Positions 1 through 7,216 of a stretch of 64,000 bases of DNA are shown in pieces (the stretch's first letter is position 1; the number at the start of each line of letters is the position of its first letter). Position numbers and translations under genes: made by a program. The DNA is from Chloroflexota bacterium (GTDB lineage Bacteria > Chloroflexota > Anaerolineae > Aggregatilineales > Phototrophicaceae): NCBI GenBank assembly GCA_020161935.1, contig JAIUNI010000009.1, forward strand, positions 1 through 64,000, written 5' to 3'. The notes under the pieces were generated by a model. The model saw only the letters and a program-made list of their open reading frames with translations, did not search any database and had not been told where the DNA came from.

Positions 1-123
1 ATTATTTTAAGCCCTCACCCTAAATCCCTCTCCCTCAGGGCGAGGGACTTTAAAGACTTTTATGGTTCATTTTGCGATGAAATAGACACAAAATGAATTT
101 CCACCGTTTAGTGTGGTGCTACC
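1..123 (-). repeat. MITE-like element, partial copy A
   Basis: The right terminal repeat (101-123, CCACCGTTTAGTGTGGTGCT plus ACC) is the same sequence that ends the complete element at 1561-1710. Inside lie a GC-rich hairpin (CCCTCACCCTAAATCCCTC / GGGCGAGGG, about 13-48) and an ACTTTAAAGACTTTTATGG stretch also found in the copy at 14145-14357. The other terminus is missing or outside the window. There are no coding signals. Confidence 0.6.
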
Positions 124-198
124 ACCAAGATCATACAGAGATATTGTAGCACGGAAGTTCTGGTCGTGCGGTTAGAATATACAAACCTTTGTGGGTAG

Positions 199-792
199 TT
201 AAGCGGGTTCGATGGCGATGATCCACAGTGGGTCGGGAATGTAGTAGACGGTGTAGGTTTTATCGCGTTTTAGTTTCCATAGGCGTTCGTCGTTGTCGGC
301 GGCTGCGTCGAGGGTGAGTTCGAAATCGCCTAGCATCAGGTGTTCGTGTTCGCCATCACTTTGAACGTTTAAAAGTCCGGTGGCTTGCTGAACGGCAGCG
401 TGTTCGTACAGCGCTTGTTCCTGTGGGGTTAATTTGCCAAAGGTCATATACAGTCGGTGGTCGGGGTGACGCTGGTAATGCTGTGGCACACGTCCAATGA
501 GGGCTGATGTGAGGCGAAAGACGAGGTAGACCAACCCTAACCAGATAGCGGTACCCACCAGCACCAGCGGCCCTAATTGGTTGCCATAGGTGATGCTGAA
601 GCCGATGTAGATGACGAAGGTGAGCAGGAAGAACGCGACCATCAATATACTGAGCCATTTGCTGATTTTCGCCGTGACGCGCATCTGCCGGTACAGGGTG
701 CGCTGGCGCTCGGAGAGTTTACCCGCGCGGTTGACGGCGAGGTCATCGTCGGTGAAGTCAAACAGGCGCTTAAGGGTTTTGAGGTCGGTCAT
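199..792 (-). CDS. Two-TM membrane protein of unknown function
   Basis: A 197-residue protein. Residues about 1-40 are a charged cytoplasmic segment containing DLAVNRAGKLSERQR. Two hydrophobic helices follow (about 45-68 and 74-98), then a soluble C-terminal half of about 100 residues (LTPQEQALYEHAAVQ, later LTLDAAADNDERLWKLKR). The hairpin plus soluble tail suggests a small signalling or accessory membrane protein, but I recognise no family. It starts 40 nt after the stop of the VanZ-family gene on the same strand, so the two are probably co-transcribed with VanZ first. No clear Shine-Dalgarno sequence precedes the ATG. Function unknown. Confidence 0.7.
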   Translation of the reverse strand: MTDLKTLKRLFDFTDDDLAVNRAGKLSERQRTLYRQMRVTAKISKWLSILMVAFFLLTFVIYIGFSITYGNQLGPLVLVGTAIWLGLVYLVFRLTSALIGRVPQHYQRHPDHRLYMTFGKLTPQEQALYEHAAVQQATGLLNVQSDGEHEHLMLGDFELTLDAAADNDERLWKLKRDKTYTVYYIPDPLWIIAIEPA

Positions 793-831
793 GGGTGTTC
801 TGTGCTGTTACCTTCTAAAAGGCTTATCCGA

Positions 832-1494
832 TTATGGGCTTGGGATTTGCTGACCGGCTGCTTGACTGGCGACATCGTGAATGTACCCTGCAAGCCCTTC
901 AAGCTGCATATCGAGTTTTTGTGCAGCCCACAAATACAACCAAGCAAAAACTCTAAATATGACATATCCAACGAGTACACCAAGCGCATTCATCAGGATA
1001 TCGTTTATATCAACGTATCGATAGAAGTACCCTATGAGTAATCCAATGATGAATTGGGTTGCTTCAATTCCAATCCCGACAGCGATTGCTATCCGAAGCA
1101 TCTTTCTTGGTTGAGTTGGGATCAAAAAATTGATCCCAAAACCGAAAGGTATTGTGAGTATGACGTTCAGAAGTAATGTGTTTAAAGAATCTTCTAGGTT
1201 ACTGAACGGGCCGAAGTAGAAAGGAATGTAGTTGATAAAAGCTGTCCACGGTGCCTGCTTCATGACATCAGCATAAGTACCGCTAACTGGAATAGGAAAA
1301 AACACCTTATCAACTGTATATAACAGATAGGCACCGAAAATGAGGAAACATAGGACATAGGATAAACTGCGCTTCCGAAGCCATATCACAGCCGTAAGCG
1401 CGATGAAAATCACAATAGCAGGAAGCCACAGGTGTACAACATTAATTGTAAACTCTACGCCCATACTCAGGTAGGGATATAAATCTGTATCCAT
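832..1494 (-). CDS. VanZ family membrane protein
   Basis: A 220-residue protein with about five hydrophobic helices. The segment RYVDINDILMNALGVLVGY (about 160-178) is the typical VanZ-family signature: an Asp-Ile-x-Asp pair followed by a small-residue helix. Also typical are an early aromatic loop with a conserved-looking NYIPF motif (about 90) and a helix rich in IGIEATQF. VanZ proteins are integral membrane proteins; the founder gives low-level teicoplanin resistance, but most members have no known role, and no van cluster is present here. The gene is probably the first of a two-gene unit with the membrane protein downstream. Family assignment is good; function is open. Confidence 0.85.
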   Translation of the reverse strand: MDTDLYPYLSMGVEFTINVVHLWLPAIVIFIALTAVIWLRKRSLSYVLCFLIFGAYLLYTVDKVFFPIPVSGTYADVMKQAPWTAFINYIPFYFGPFSNLEDSLNTLLLNVILTIPFGFGINFLIPTQPRKMLRIAIAVGIGIEATQFIIGLLIGYFYRYVDINDILMNALGVLVGYVIFRVFAWLYLWAAQKLDMQLEGLAGYIHDVASQAAGQQIPSP

Positions 1495-1560
1495 GAATAA
1501 TTCACTTCATTTCAATCAGGCTGGTTGGCGTTTTCCTCATTTATTCTAGCGGGTTCACCC

Positions 1561-1710
1561 GGTAGCACTACCTTAAGTGGTGGAGGGTAAATTCGACCCC
1601 ACCCCAACCCCTCCCCGTAGTAACAGGGAGGGGCTTTAAAGGTCTCAACAGCTCACATTTGCGAAGGGAAAAAGATAACTTCTGTTTCCACCGTTTAGTG
1701 TGGTGCTACC
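1561..1710. repeat. Complete MITE-like element, copy B (150 bp)
   Basis: It is bounded by 23-nt imperfect terminal inverted repeats: 1561-1583 (GGTAGCACTACCTTAAGTGG..) and the complement of 1688-1710 (GGTAGCACCACACTAAACGG..), identical at most positions. The interior contains CCCCACCCCAACCCCTCCCCGTAGTAACAGGGAGGGGC, split here as an A/C-rich run followed by a CTCCCC/GGGGAG hairpin, and a CTTTAAAG box shared with copies A and C. No obvious target duplication is visible and there is no open reading frame, so this is a non-autonomous element. Confidence 0.7.
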
Positions 1711-1841
1711 GAACACCTTGCCCCCGCGCAGCCGCCGGATAAACTGTAATCGCGTTCTTTAAGTGTCGTCGCCATGTTCGTACCCGGATAAAAATATTTT
1801 TTAGCGATGTTGGGCTGCGGTGAGGGGAGAAATCTAATTAA

Positions 1842-1967
1842 TGGTTAGCAGGTAAGTGCGGGATTATGGTTGTTGGTGGTTTGCATCGCATGAGGCTTGC
1901 GTGGGGTCAGCTTCGCTGACTTCAGTCGGTGGGTACACCGACCCCCTAGCAGCCGTCATGCTAACCA
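1842..1967. repeat. Nested inverted-repeat structure
   Basis: Outer arms TGGTTAGCA (1842-1850) and TGCTAACCA (1959-1967) are perfectly complementary. Inside, GGGGTC (1903-1908) pairs with GACCCC (1940-1945), enclosing two small perfect hairpins: GTCAGC-TTC-GCTGAC (1906-1920) and GTCGGTG-GGTA-CACCGAC (1925-1942), which would compete with the outer stem at their ends. It could be a mobile miniature element or a structured transcript. It has no coding content. Confidence 0.45.
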
Positions 1968-2079
1968 CCGGACAAGTCCACTAAAGGGACTTCAAAAGCG
2001 CGTGTCAGCCTCACAATTATTTACCATGCTAATTCGTAAATTGCCATAAGCCCGCTGAGTTGAACTAAAATCAGAGCAT

Positions 2080-2502
2080 TTACTGTAATGAATGTTTCAG
2101 CTTGAGGTAGGCTTCTACATCATGACCGCGCTGTTGAAGCAGCAAGAGTGCTTCCGAACGCAGCAGCATGTCACGGTCGACCAGATGAATCAAGTTGTCG
2201 AGTTCATCCTGTTCCTGTGCGGTGAGCGTACCAGCAGTGTTTTTGTCACTCAGTTCGCGTAATCGGAACGCATCGGTTTCACTCAGGCGGTGGTAAACCA
2301 CACCCCATAATTGCGCGTCCGTATAGCTGCCCAGTTGAGCGACCCATGTGTCAAGCTGTTGGGGTGTTTGCGGATAGTTGACGAACAAACTGATGCTGTC
2401 GAGCAGCACATTTTCGACAGCGCGTTCGCTGGCTTGTGCCGCTTTTTCGACCTGTTCGTAGAGTTCTGACGGGATATGGAGCGTGATTGTCCTGTCAGTC
2501 AT
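2080..2502 (-). CDS. Small RHH-like (CopG-type N-terminus) protein
   Basis: A 140-residue protein. The N-terminus (TITLHIPSELYEQVEKAAQA, residues 5-24) has the strand-helix pattern of ribbon-helix-helix DNA-binding or antitoxin proteins, followed by a second helix (about 27-40). The rest is helical and acidic (about 45-140), ending in a segment like DRDMLLRSEALLLLQQRG that resembles small proteins of unknown function common in Cyanobacteria and Chloroflexota. A Shine-Dalgarno-like AGAGGG lies about 9 nt before the ATG. No toxin gene is adjacent, so calling it an antitoxin would be speculative. Confidence 0.65.
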   Translation of the reverse strand: MTDRTITLHIPSELYEQVEKAAQASERAVENVLLDSISLFVNYPQTPQQLDTWVAQLGSYTDAQLWGVVYHRLSETDAFRLRELSDKNTAGTLTAQEQDELDNLIHLVDRDMLLRSEALLLLQQRGHDVEAYLKLKHSLQ

Positions 2503-2593
2503 GGCTTATCCCTCTAACTCGATAACTTGCTGCCTGACTTATTATAAACCAAGTAGGGCATGATACACTGCCATGCCCTAACGTTATCATTGG

Positions 2594-3601
2594 CTACTTC
2601 TTAAAATGTGGCAGGACGTGTTCGGCGTATTCGGCGACGATACGTTCTTCCTCGCCGCACATCAGGTAAATGTTGAACTGGGTGACACCCGCCGCCTCAA
2701 GCTGCTTGAGCTTCTCGACATGCTGCTCGACCGAGCCGAGGATGCCAAAGCCGTCGATGATGTCGTTCTTGATGAAGCCGAGGTGATCCGCGTCCTTATC
2801 GGCGTGGTGGCGGTAGTCGTAACCCTTGCGGCCTTCGATGTAGTCGGTCAGGCGCTGCGGAATATCCCCGCCGCCATCCCGACCGTACTTCTCGACAATA
2901 TCGGCGACGTGGTTGCCGACCATCGCCGGGAACCAGCGGGTGACAGCGCGGGCTTTTTCCATGTCGCCCACCCACACCGGCGCGGCGGACATTACTTTGA
3001 AGTTCGACATATCGCGTCCGGCGGCTTTACCGGCGCTAATCGCCTGGTCGCTGAACCACTTCACCAACCACGGGTCAGCCAACTGAATGATGAGGCCGTC
3101 GCCATTCGTCCCCGCGCCCGCCAGCGCCTTCGGGCCGTAAGCGGCGATCCACACGGGCAGTTCGTAGCCATCCGCCCACGGGATTTGGACGGTGGCTTGT
3201 TCATCGTCGTACTTCACTTCATCACCGCGAATCATGCCTCGCAGCGCGTCGTTGAACTCGATCATCGTTTCGATGTTCAGCGGCTTACGACCGAGGACAC
3301 GGCGCGAGCTGTCGCCACGACCGACACCCATATCGAAGCGCCCGCCGCTTTGCTGCGCCAGCGTGGCGAACAAGCTGGCGGCCACCGACCATTCGCGCAC
3401 GCCGGGGTTGGTGACGCACGGGCCGAAGCGCAGGGTTTCGGTGTGTTCCATGCACATCGCCATCGTCACATAGCATTCGCGCCAGAGGACATGCGAATCA
3501 AAAAACCATGCATAGGTGAAGCCCGCCAGTTCCGCCTGCCGCGCAAGGGCGACGGTGCGCTTGGGGCTGATGTCGCCTTTGAACGTAATCGCAAATTCCA
3601 T
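2594..3601 (-). CDS. LLM-class (probably F420-dependent) oxidoreductase
   Basis: A luciferase-like monooxygenase-fold TIM barrel of 335 residues. Visible family features are FAITFKGDISPKRTVALARQ at the N-terminus (strand 1 and helix 1), YAWFFDSHVLW, the TETLRFGPCVTNPGVR block, GGRFDMGVGRGDSSRR, and PVWIAAYGPKALAGAG, which forms the cofactor pocket in this class. These enzymes usually use coenzyme F420 (some FMN) for hydride transfer; the substrate cannot be read from sequence. An upstream in-frame ATG at 3625 exists, but the ATG at 3601 is preceded at good spacing by AGGAGA. A TATAAT hexamer on this strand at about 3672-3677 could be its -10 element. The gene is followed by a short gap to the RHH-like gene. 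Confidence 0.85.
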   Translation of the reverse strand: MEFAITFKGDISPKRTVALARQAELAGFTYAWFFDSHVLWRECYVTMAMCMEHTETLRFGPCVTNPGVREWSVAASLFATLAQQSGGRFDMGVGRGDSSRRVLGRKPLNIETMIEFNDALRGMIRGDEVKYDDEQATVQIPWADGYELPVWIAAYGPKALAGAGTNGDGLIIQLADPWLVKWFSDQAISAGKAAGRDMSNFKVMSAAPVWVGDMEKARAVTRWFPAMVGNHVADIVEKYGRDGGGDIPQRLTDYIEGRKGYDYRHHADKDADHLGFIKNDIIDGFGILGSVEQHVEKLKQLEAAGVTQFNIYLMCGEEERIVAEYAEHVLPHFKK

Positions 3602-3864
3602 GTTTGATGTTCTCCTGTTTTGCAATGTGCCTAAAAGCCAACACGGGTAAACGACTGAACTAAGAAATTGGGGATTATAGCGCGAGGTGAAAATCTTCGC
3701 TGGTGGGTCGAATTTCGCCTTAATTGTTTTACGATTTTCATGAACAACAAGGTTGCATAGGAAATTTGGGTGAATTTGGGAATCGTTAAGGAGTCTGCAA
3801 GGTTTACGACCTTACAGTTAAATTACATCATTCATCAGCTACGGGATTCGAGGTTATTCATTAC

Positions 3865-4458
3865 ATGGACATTCGCACTTATTTCAGCACCGTACAAGCG
3901 TTGATTAGCAAAACCCCATTTGAACAAGTGGATAAAGTCGTTGAGGCGATGGTCGCGGCTTACCGTGACGAAAAGGTCATCTACATTTGCGGGAATGGCG
4001 GCAGCGCGGCGACGGCAACGCACTTTGGTTGTGACCTTGCCAAGCGCCCGATTGTGGCAGGTCAGCCGCGCTACCGTGTGATTTCGCTGACCGACAACAA
4101 CGCGCTCATGACCGCACTCAGCAACGACATCGGTTACGAAGTCGTATTCTCCGAACAGCTCATCCCCTTAGTTCGTAAGGGCGATATTCTGATTGGCATC
4201 AGTGGCAGTGGCAACAGCAAGAACGTGCTGAATGCCGTAGAAGTCGCCAAGCAGGCTGGTGCAGTTACCATCGGCTTCTCCGGTTATGACGGCGGCAAGC
4301 TGGCTCCGGCGGTCGATATTTCGGTGCATGTGCCGAGCTTTAATATGGCGATGGTCGAGGATGTTCACCTGATGCTCGAACACGCTATTTGCGAACGTTT
4401 GCTGGCGATCAACCAAGAAACGGCTGCCGCAGCCGTGACGAGCAACGGCACTCACTAA
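3865..4458 (+). CDS. gmhA: Phosphoheptose isomerase (sedoheptulose-7-phosphate isomerase)
   Basis: A SIS-domain protein of 197 residues, the normal GmhA length. The family pattern is clear: ICGNGGSAATATHFGCDLAK (about 41-60) is the sugar-phosphate loop, followed by LTDNNALMTALSNDIGYEVVFSEQL, GDILIGISGSGNSKNVL (second loop) and the C-terminal VEDVHLMLEHAICERL helix with the conserved His. It converts sedoheptulose 7-phosphate to D-glycero-D-manno-heptose 7-phosphate in the cytoplasm, the first step to nucleotide-activated heptose. The next gene encodes the later GmhB phosphatase, which supports the assignment. No heptose kinase or nucleotidyltransferase is visible in the window. The Shine-Dalgarno sequence is weak (GAGG, about 13 nt upstream). 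Confidence 0.9.
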   Translation: MDIRTYFSTVQALISKTPFEQVDKVVEAMVAAYRDEKVIYICGNGGSAATATHFGCDLAKRPIVAGQPRYRVISLTDNNALMTALSNDIGYEVVFSEQLIPLVRKGDILIGISGSGNSKNVLNAVEVAKQAGAVTIGFSGYDGGKLAPAVDISVHVPSFNMAMVEDVHLMLEHAICERLLAINQETAAAAVTSNGTH

Positions 4459-4516
4459 AGTTCCCCATTCCTTTTAGGAATAAGTTTGAAGTGCAGGTCG
4501 CACTAAGGAGCGACAT

Positions 4517-5155
4517 ATGAGCCAGAAAACAGGCGCGATATTCTTAGACCGTGATGGTGTGATTAACGAAAACAGCAGCGATCACGTCAAGAGCTGGGAT
4601 GAGTTTCAGTTCATCCCCAACGCGATCCGCACGATTTGTGAGCTGACCGAAACCGGACTGCCGATTTTCGTGGTCACTAATCAGGCGGCGGTCAACCGCG
4701 GCTTGATGAGCGTGGAGACGCTAAACGACATCCACAGCCGCATGTTGAGCATCATCAGCGGGCAGGGTGGCAAGATCACCAAGGTGTACTTCTGCCCGCA
4801 CGATAACCACGAGAAGTGCAACTGCCGCAAACCCGAACCGGGGATGCTGCTGCAAGCGGCGGAAGAATACAACATCGACCTCAAAAAGAGTTTCATGGTC
4901 GGTGATGCGTGGACGGATATTGCGGCAGGGCGCGCGGTCGGGGCGCACGGCATCTTGCTGATGACCGGGCGCGGACGCTGGAACGTGGCGACGAGCTGGG
5001 ATAAATTCGGCATGGATATGAGCGCGGCGGTGGACGTGGCGGATGCGGCTTACATCGTCAAGGAACATCTCGCGGGGCGGCCTGTGAACACCACCGACCG
5101 GCTCAAGAACGCCTTCCGCATGGGCCTCCGTTCGCAAGAGGCGTGGGTGCTGTAG
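4517..5155 (+). CDS. gmhB: D-glycero-D-manno-heptose 1,7-bisphosphate 7-phosphatase (HAD-IIIA)
   Basis: A 212-residue HAD-superfamily phosphatase. Motif I is FLDRDGVINE (nucleophile Asp11, acid/base Asp13). Motif II Thr lies in FVVTNQAAVNRG. A histidinol-phosphatase/GmhB-type zinc loop follows (CPHDNHEKCNC, about 95-105), then KPEPGMLLQAAEE (motif III Lys) and MVGDAWTDIAAGRAVG (motif IV). GmhB removes the 7-phosphate from heptose 1,7-bisphosphate before activation with GDP or ADP. It lies 58 nt after gmhA on the same strand, with AAGGAGCG upstream of its ATG. The last 40 residues extend beyond the catalytic core and are unassigned. Confidence 0.88.
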   Translation: MSQKTGAIFLDRDGVINENSSDHVKSWDEFQFIPNAIRTICELTETGLPIFVVTNQAAVNRGLMSVETLNDIHSRMLSIISGQGGKITKVYFCPHDNHEKCNCRKPEPGMLLQAAEEYNIDLKKSFMVGDAWTDIAAGRAVGAHGILLMTGRGRWNVATSWDKFGMDMSAAVDVADAAYIVKEHLAGRPVNTTDRLKNAFRMGLRSQEAWVL

Positions 5156-5180
5156 GTCTAATCCTCATTGATAATCGATT

Positions 5181-5209
5181 GTAGGGGTTTGCCGCCGGCA
5201 AACCCCTAC
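5181..5209. repeat. Perfect 13-bp palindromic hairpin
   Basis: GTAGGGGTTTGCC and GGCAAACCCCTAC are perfectly complementary around a GCC loop, in the gap between gmhB and the acyltransferase gene. A near-identical hairpin sits at 42238-42260. It lacks a downstream T-tract, so it is more likely a dispersed palindrome than a simple terminator. Confidence 0.75.
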
Positions 5210-5230
5210 ATATTTACGGAGATGGTGCAT

Positions 5231-5998
5231 ATGGGCATGGTGCAAGAACTCAAATACTACCTCAAGAGCCAATCAGCCAGCTTGCCGCGTTACATCATCG
5301 AGCAAGCCATCATGGGGCTGGTCAGCGGGATACCGAGTCTGGTCGGGGTAGGGCTGCGCGGCATCCTGTACAAGGCCATCCTCAAGAGCGAAGGCTTACC
5401 GCTGATCGAGCATCACGTCCGGCTGCTGTCGCCGTCGAATTTACGGCTCGGCAAAAATGTGTATATCGACAGCAACGTGTACCTGAACGCGCTCCCCGGT
5501 GGCATCACTATCGGCGCGGGGACGAACCTGATGCACGGCACGATCTTCCATGTGTTTAACTACCGCGATATGCCGCAAGCGGGTATCTGGGTCGGTAAGA
5601 ACTGTTTCTTCGGCGAATACACCTGCATCCGTGGGCAGGGCGGCGTGCGGATCGGTGACGGCGTTTACACCGGCACGCAGGTGCAGATCGCGGCGGTCAA
5701 CCATGTCTACAGCGACCCCGACAAATATATCAAAGATCAGGGCATCACGGCTGAGGGCATCACGATTGAGGATGATGTGTGGCTCGCCTCGAACGTGGTG
5801 GTGGTGGATGGCGTGACCATCGGCAAGGGCAGCGTGGTCGGCGCGGGCGCGGTCGTCAACAAGAACCTGCCGCCGTACAGCGTGGCGGTCGGTGTTCCGG
5901 CGCGGGTGGTGAAAGACCGGCGCGAGGCGGCTGCGGTACGGCAGTCGGTCGAAGGGCAGGTTCACTTCGGTGCGCTGGAGCAGATGCGGACGAAGTAG
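5231..5998 (+). CDS. Hexapeptide-repeat (LbH) acyltransferase
   Basis: About 255 residues. After an N-terminal helical part, a left-handed beta-helix is evident from isoleucine-patch repeats (LRLGKNVYIDSNVYLNALPGG, ITIGAGTNLM, VRIGDGVYTGTQVQI, ITIEDDVWLASNVVVVDG, VTIGKGSVVGAGAVVNKNLP) and the typical closing PPYSVAVGVPARVVKDR. This matches WbbJ/LacA-type O-acetyltransferases, which use acetyl-CoA to modify sugars. GGAG at 5218-5221 fits the ATG at 5231 (or 5237); an upstream in-frame ATG at 5168 would put the palindromic repeat inside the coding sequence and is less likely. Its position after gmhA-gmhB suggests that it modifies a heptose-containing glycan, which is inference. Confidence 0.85.
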   Translation: MGMVQELKYYLKSQSASLPRYIIEQAIMGLVSGIPSLVGVGLRGILYKAILKSEGLPLIEHHVRLLSPSNLRLGKNVYIDSNVYLNALPGGITIGAGTNLMHGTIFHVFNYRDMPQAGIWVGKNCFFGEYTCIRGQGGVRIGDGVYTGTQVQIAAVNHVYSDPDKYIKDQGITAEGITIEDDVWLASNVVVVDGVTIGKGSVVGAGAVVNKNLPPYSVAVGVPARVVKDRREAAAVRQSVEGQVHFGALEQMRTK

Positions 5999-6055
5999 TC
6001 CTTCACTTAGCGCAATGGGGCAATGGCACAGCATCGTTCGACCAATGAAAAAGGT

Positions 6056-7075
6056 ATGATGATGCAAGTTGAATATTCCAAACGCTTAGGTTCAATATCG
6101 CCCGAACAGTTCCAGAGGGCGCTCGACCACTTCAACCTCGGCCAGTTTATCCGCGCCGAAGCGATTCCGTTTGGCCTATTCGGTCAAAACGTTTTTGTCA
6201 CCAGCACAAAGGGTGAATACGTGCTTCGCGGGGCAGCCCACTACGACTGGCAGTTCCCGAAAGAACAGTTTATCGCTAACCTCCTGCATGACCGCACAAC
6301 TGTCCCTGCACCGTGGCCTTATCTCATCGATACTGATGAGAGTATCTTCGGCTGGGCATATGGTTATGTATTCATGCCCCTCATGCCGGGCTTACAATTG
6401 GCGAGCGGGGAAGTCGCAAAGACCCTCTCACCACAGGATCGTCAGGCCATAGCCTTTACAATTGGGGAAAATCTACGCGAAATCCAGCGCGCTCAATGGC
6501 CGTTCGCCGGTCAATATGATCTCAGAACGCAGACCATTGCGCCCTTCGAGAATGGCTTTGATGGCTGGCTGGTGAGTGAAGTGCGGCGGTTTCTTCAGCT
6601 CTCATTGTCATATGATACGGGCGCGTCACAAGCGGATGCCGAGTGGATCGAGAGCATTATCCAGACTGCTGCGGGTTCTCTCAAACTCCCCTATACGCCC
6701 GTCCTCGTTTTGCACGACTACCGCGAACCAAACCTTACCGTATCGAAGCAGGCTGACCGCTGGGTCGTTAGCGGGGTGTTCGACCTCATGGAAGCCCTCA
6801 GTGGGGACGGTGAACTAGACTTAATCCGTCAACTGGCGACCTATATAGAAGGCAATCAATTAGCGTGGGCACAGGCATTTTTGGATGGCTATCGCAAAAG
6901 CACACCGCTGCGCCCGCAGGCTCAACAGCGCCTCGCTCTCTATATGGTTTATGACCGTATAGTTGTGTGGGAATATTATCATCGCCCAGCCAATATTTCT
7001 CTATTCCCCAATCAAACATCCATAGAAGCATGGATTACTACCTATCTCAACCAACTTGCTTCGCTGCTCAAATAG
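6056..7075 (+). CDS. APH/choline-kinase-fold phosphotransferase
   Basis: About 340 residues with the aminoglycoside-phosphotransferase kinase-like fold. The N-lobe has strands ending in EYVLRGAAH and a basic FPKEQFIANLL helix. The catalytic loop is VLHDYREPNLTV (about 229-240): the catalytic Asp and the metal-binding Asn four residues later are present, although the usual HGD is LHD. The metal-binding Asp follows in VVSGVFDLMEALSGDGELDL. Such enzymes phosphorylate small molecules (antibiotics, homoserine, choline, sugars); the substrate is unknown here. Three in-frame ATGs occur at 6056, 6059 and 6062, with AAAAAGG just upstream. A drug-resistance role should not be assumed. Confidence 0.8.
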   Translation: MMMQVEYSKRLGSISPEQFQRALDHFNLGQFIRAEAIPFGLFGQNVFVTSTKGEYVLRGAAHYDWQFPKEQFIANLLHDRTTVPAPWPYLIDTDESIFGWAYGYVFMPLMPGLQLASGEVAKTLSPQDRQAIAFTIGENLREIQRAQWPFAGQYDLRTQTIAPFENGFDGWLVSEVRRFLQLSLSYDTGASQADAEWIESIIQTAAGSLKLPYTPVLVLHDYREPNLTVSKQADRWVVSGVFDLMEALSGDGELDLIRQLATYIEGNQLAWAQAFLDGYRKSTPLRPQAQQRLALYMVYDRIVVWEYYHRPANISLFPNQTSIEAWITTYLNQLASLLK

Positions 7076-7176
7076 CTTAGAAAGCCCTAACGCTACTCGA
7101 CTAACCGTGACAACGTTACACACCGATTACCCTGCGATTGTGCGGCGCAAGGCTACAAACATGCCCGTGTGGCAGG

Positions 7177-7182
7177 TATAAT
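7177..7182 (+). promoter_or_regulatory. Possible -10 hexamer TATAAT
   Basis: An exact TATAAT lies 35 nt before the GTG start of the sugar-dehydrogenase-like lipoprotein gene. No good -35 box is seen at the expected distance, so the call is tentative. Confidence 0.35.
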
Positions 7183-7216
7183 GCGCGGACTTGTGTCGGC
7201 TTAAATCCATTCCACC

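Larger units (their letters stand above)
1495..2079. other. Gene-free interval with MITE-like and structured repeats
   Basis: No coding region is evident. The stretch holds a complete MITE-like element (1561-1710) and a separate nested inverted-repeat structure (1842-1967), listed individually. AT-rich sequence on either side may carry promoters for the flanking minus-strand genes. Confidence 0.6.

Noticed and set aside
2606..3607. Long plus-strand open frame of 333 codons opposite the LLM oxidoreductase
   Set aside because: Low-complexity His/Arg/Val-rich translation with no family pattern; the opposite strand encodes a clear enzyme with a Shine-Dalgarno sequence.
6056..7075. Aminoglycoside resistance gene
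   Set aside because: The fold fits, but the catalytic loop is LHD instead of HGD and the family has many metabolic members; no resistance context is present.
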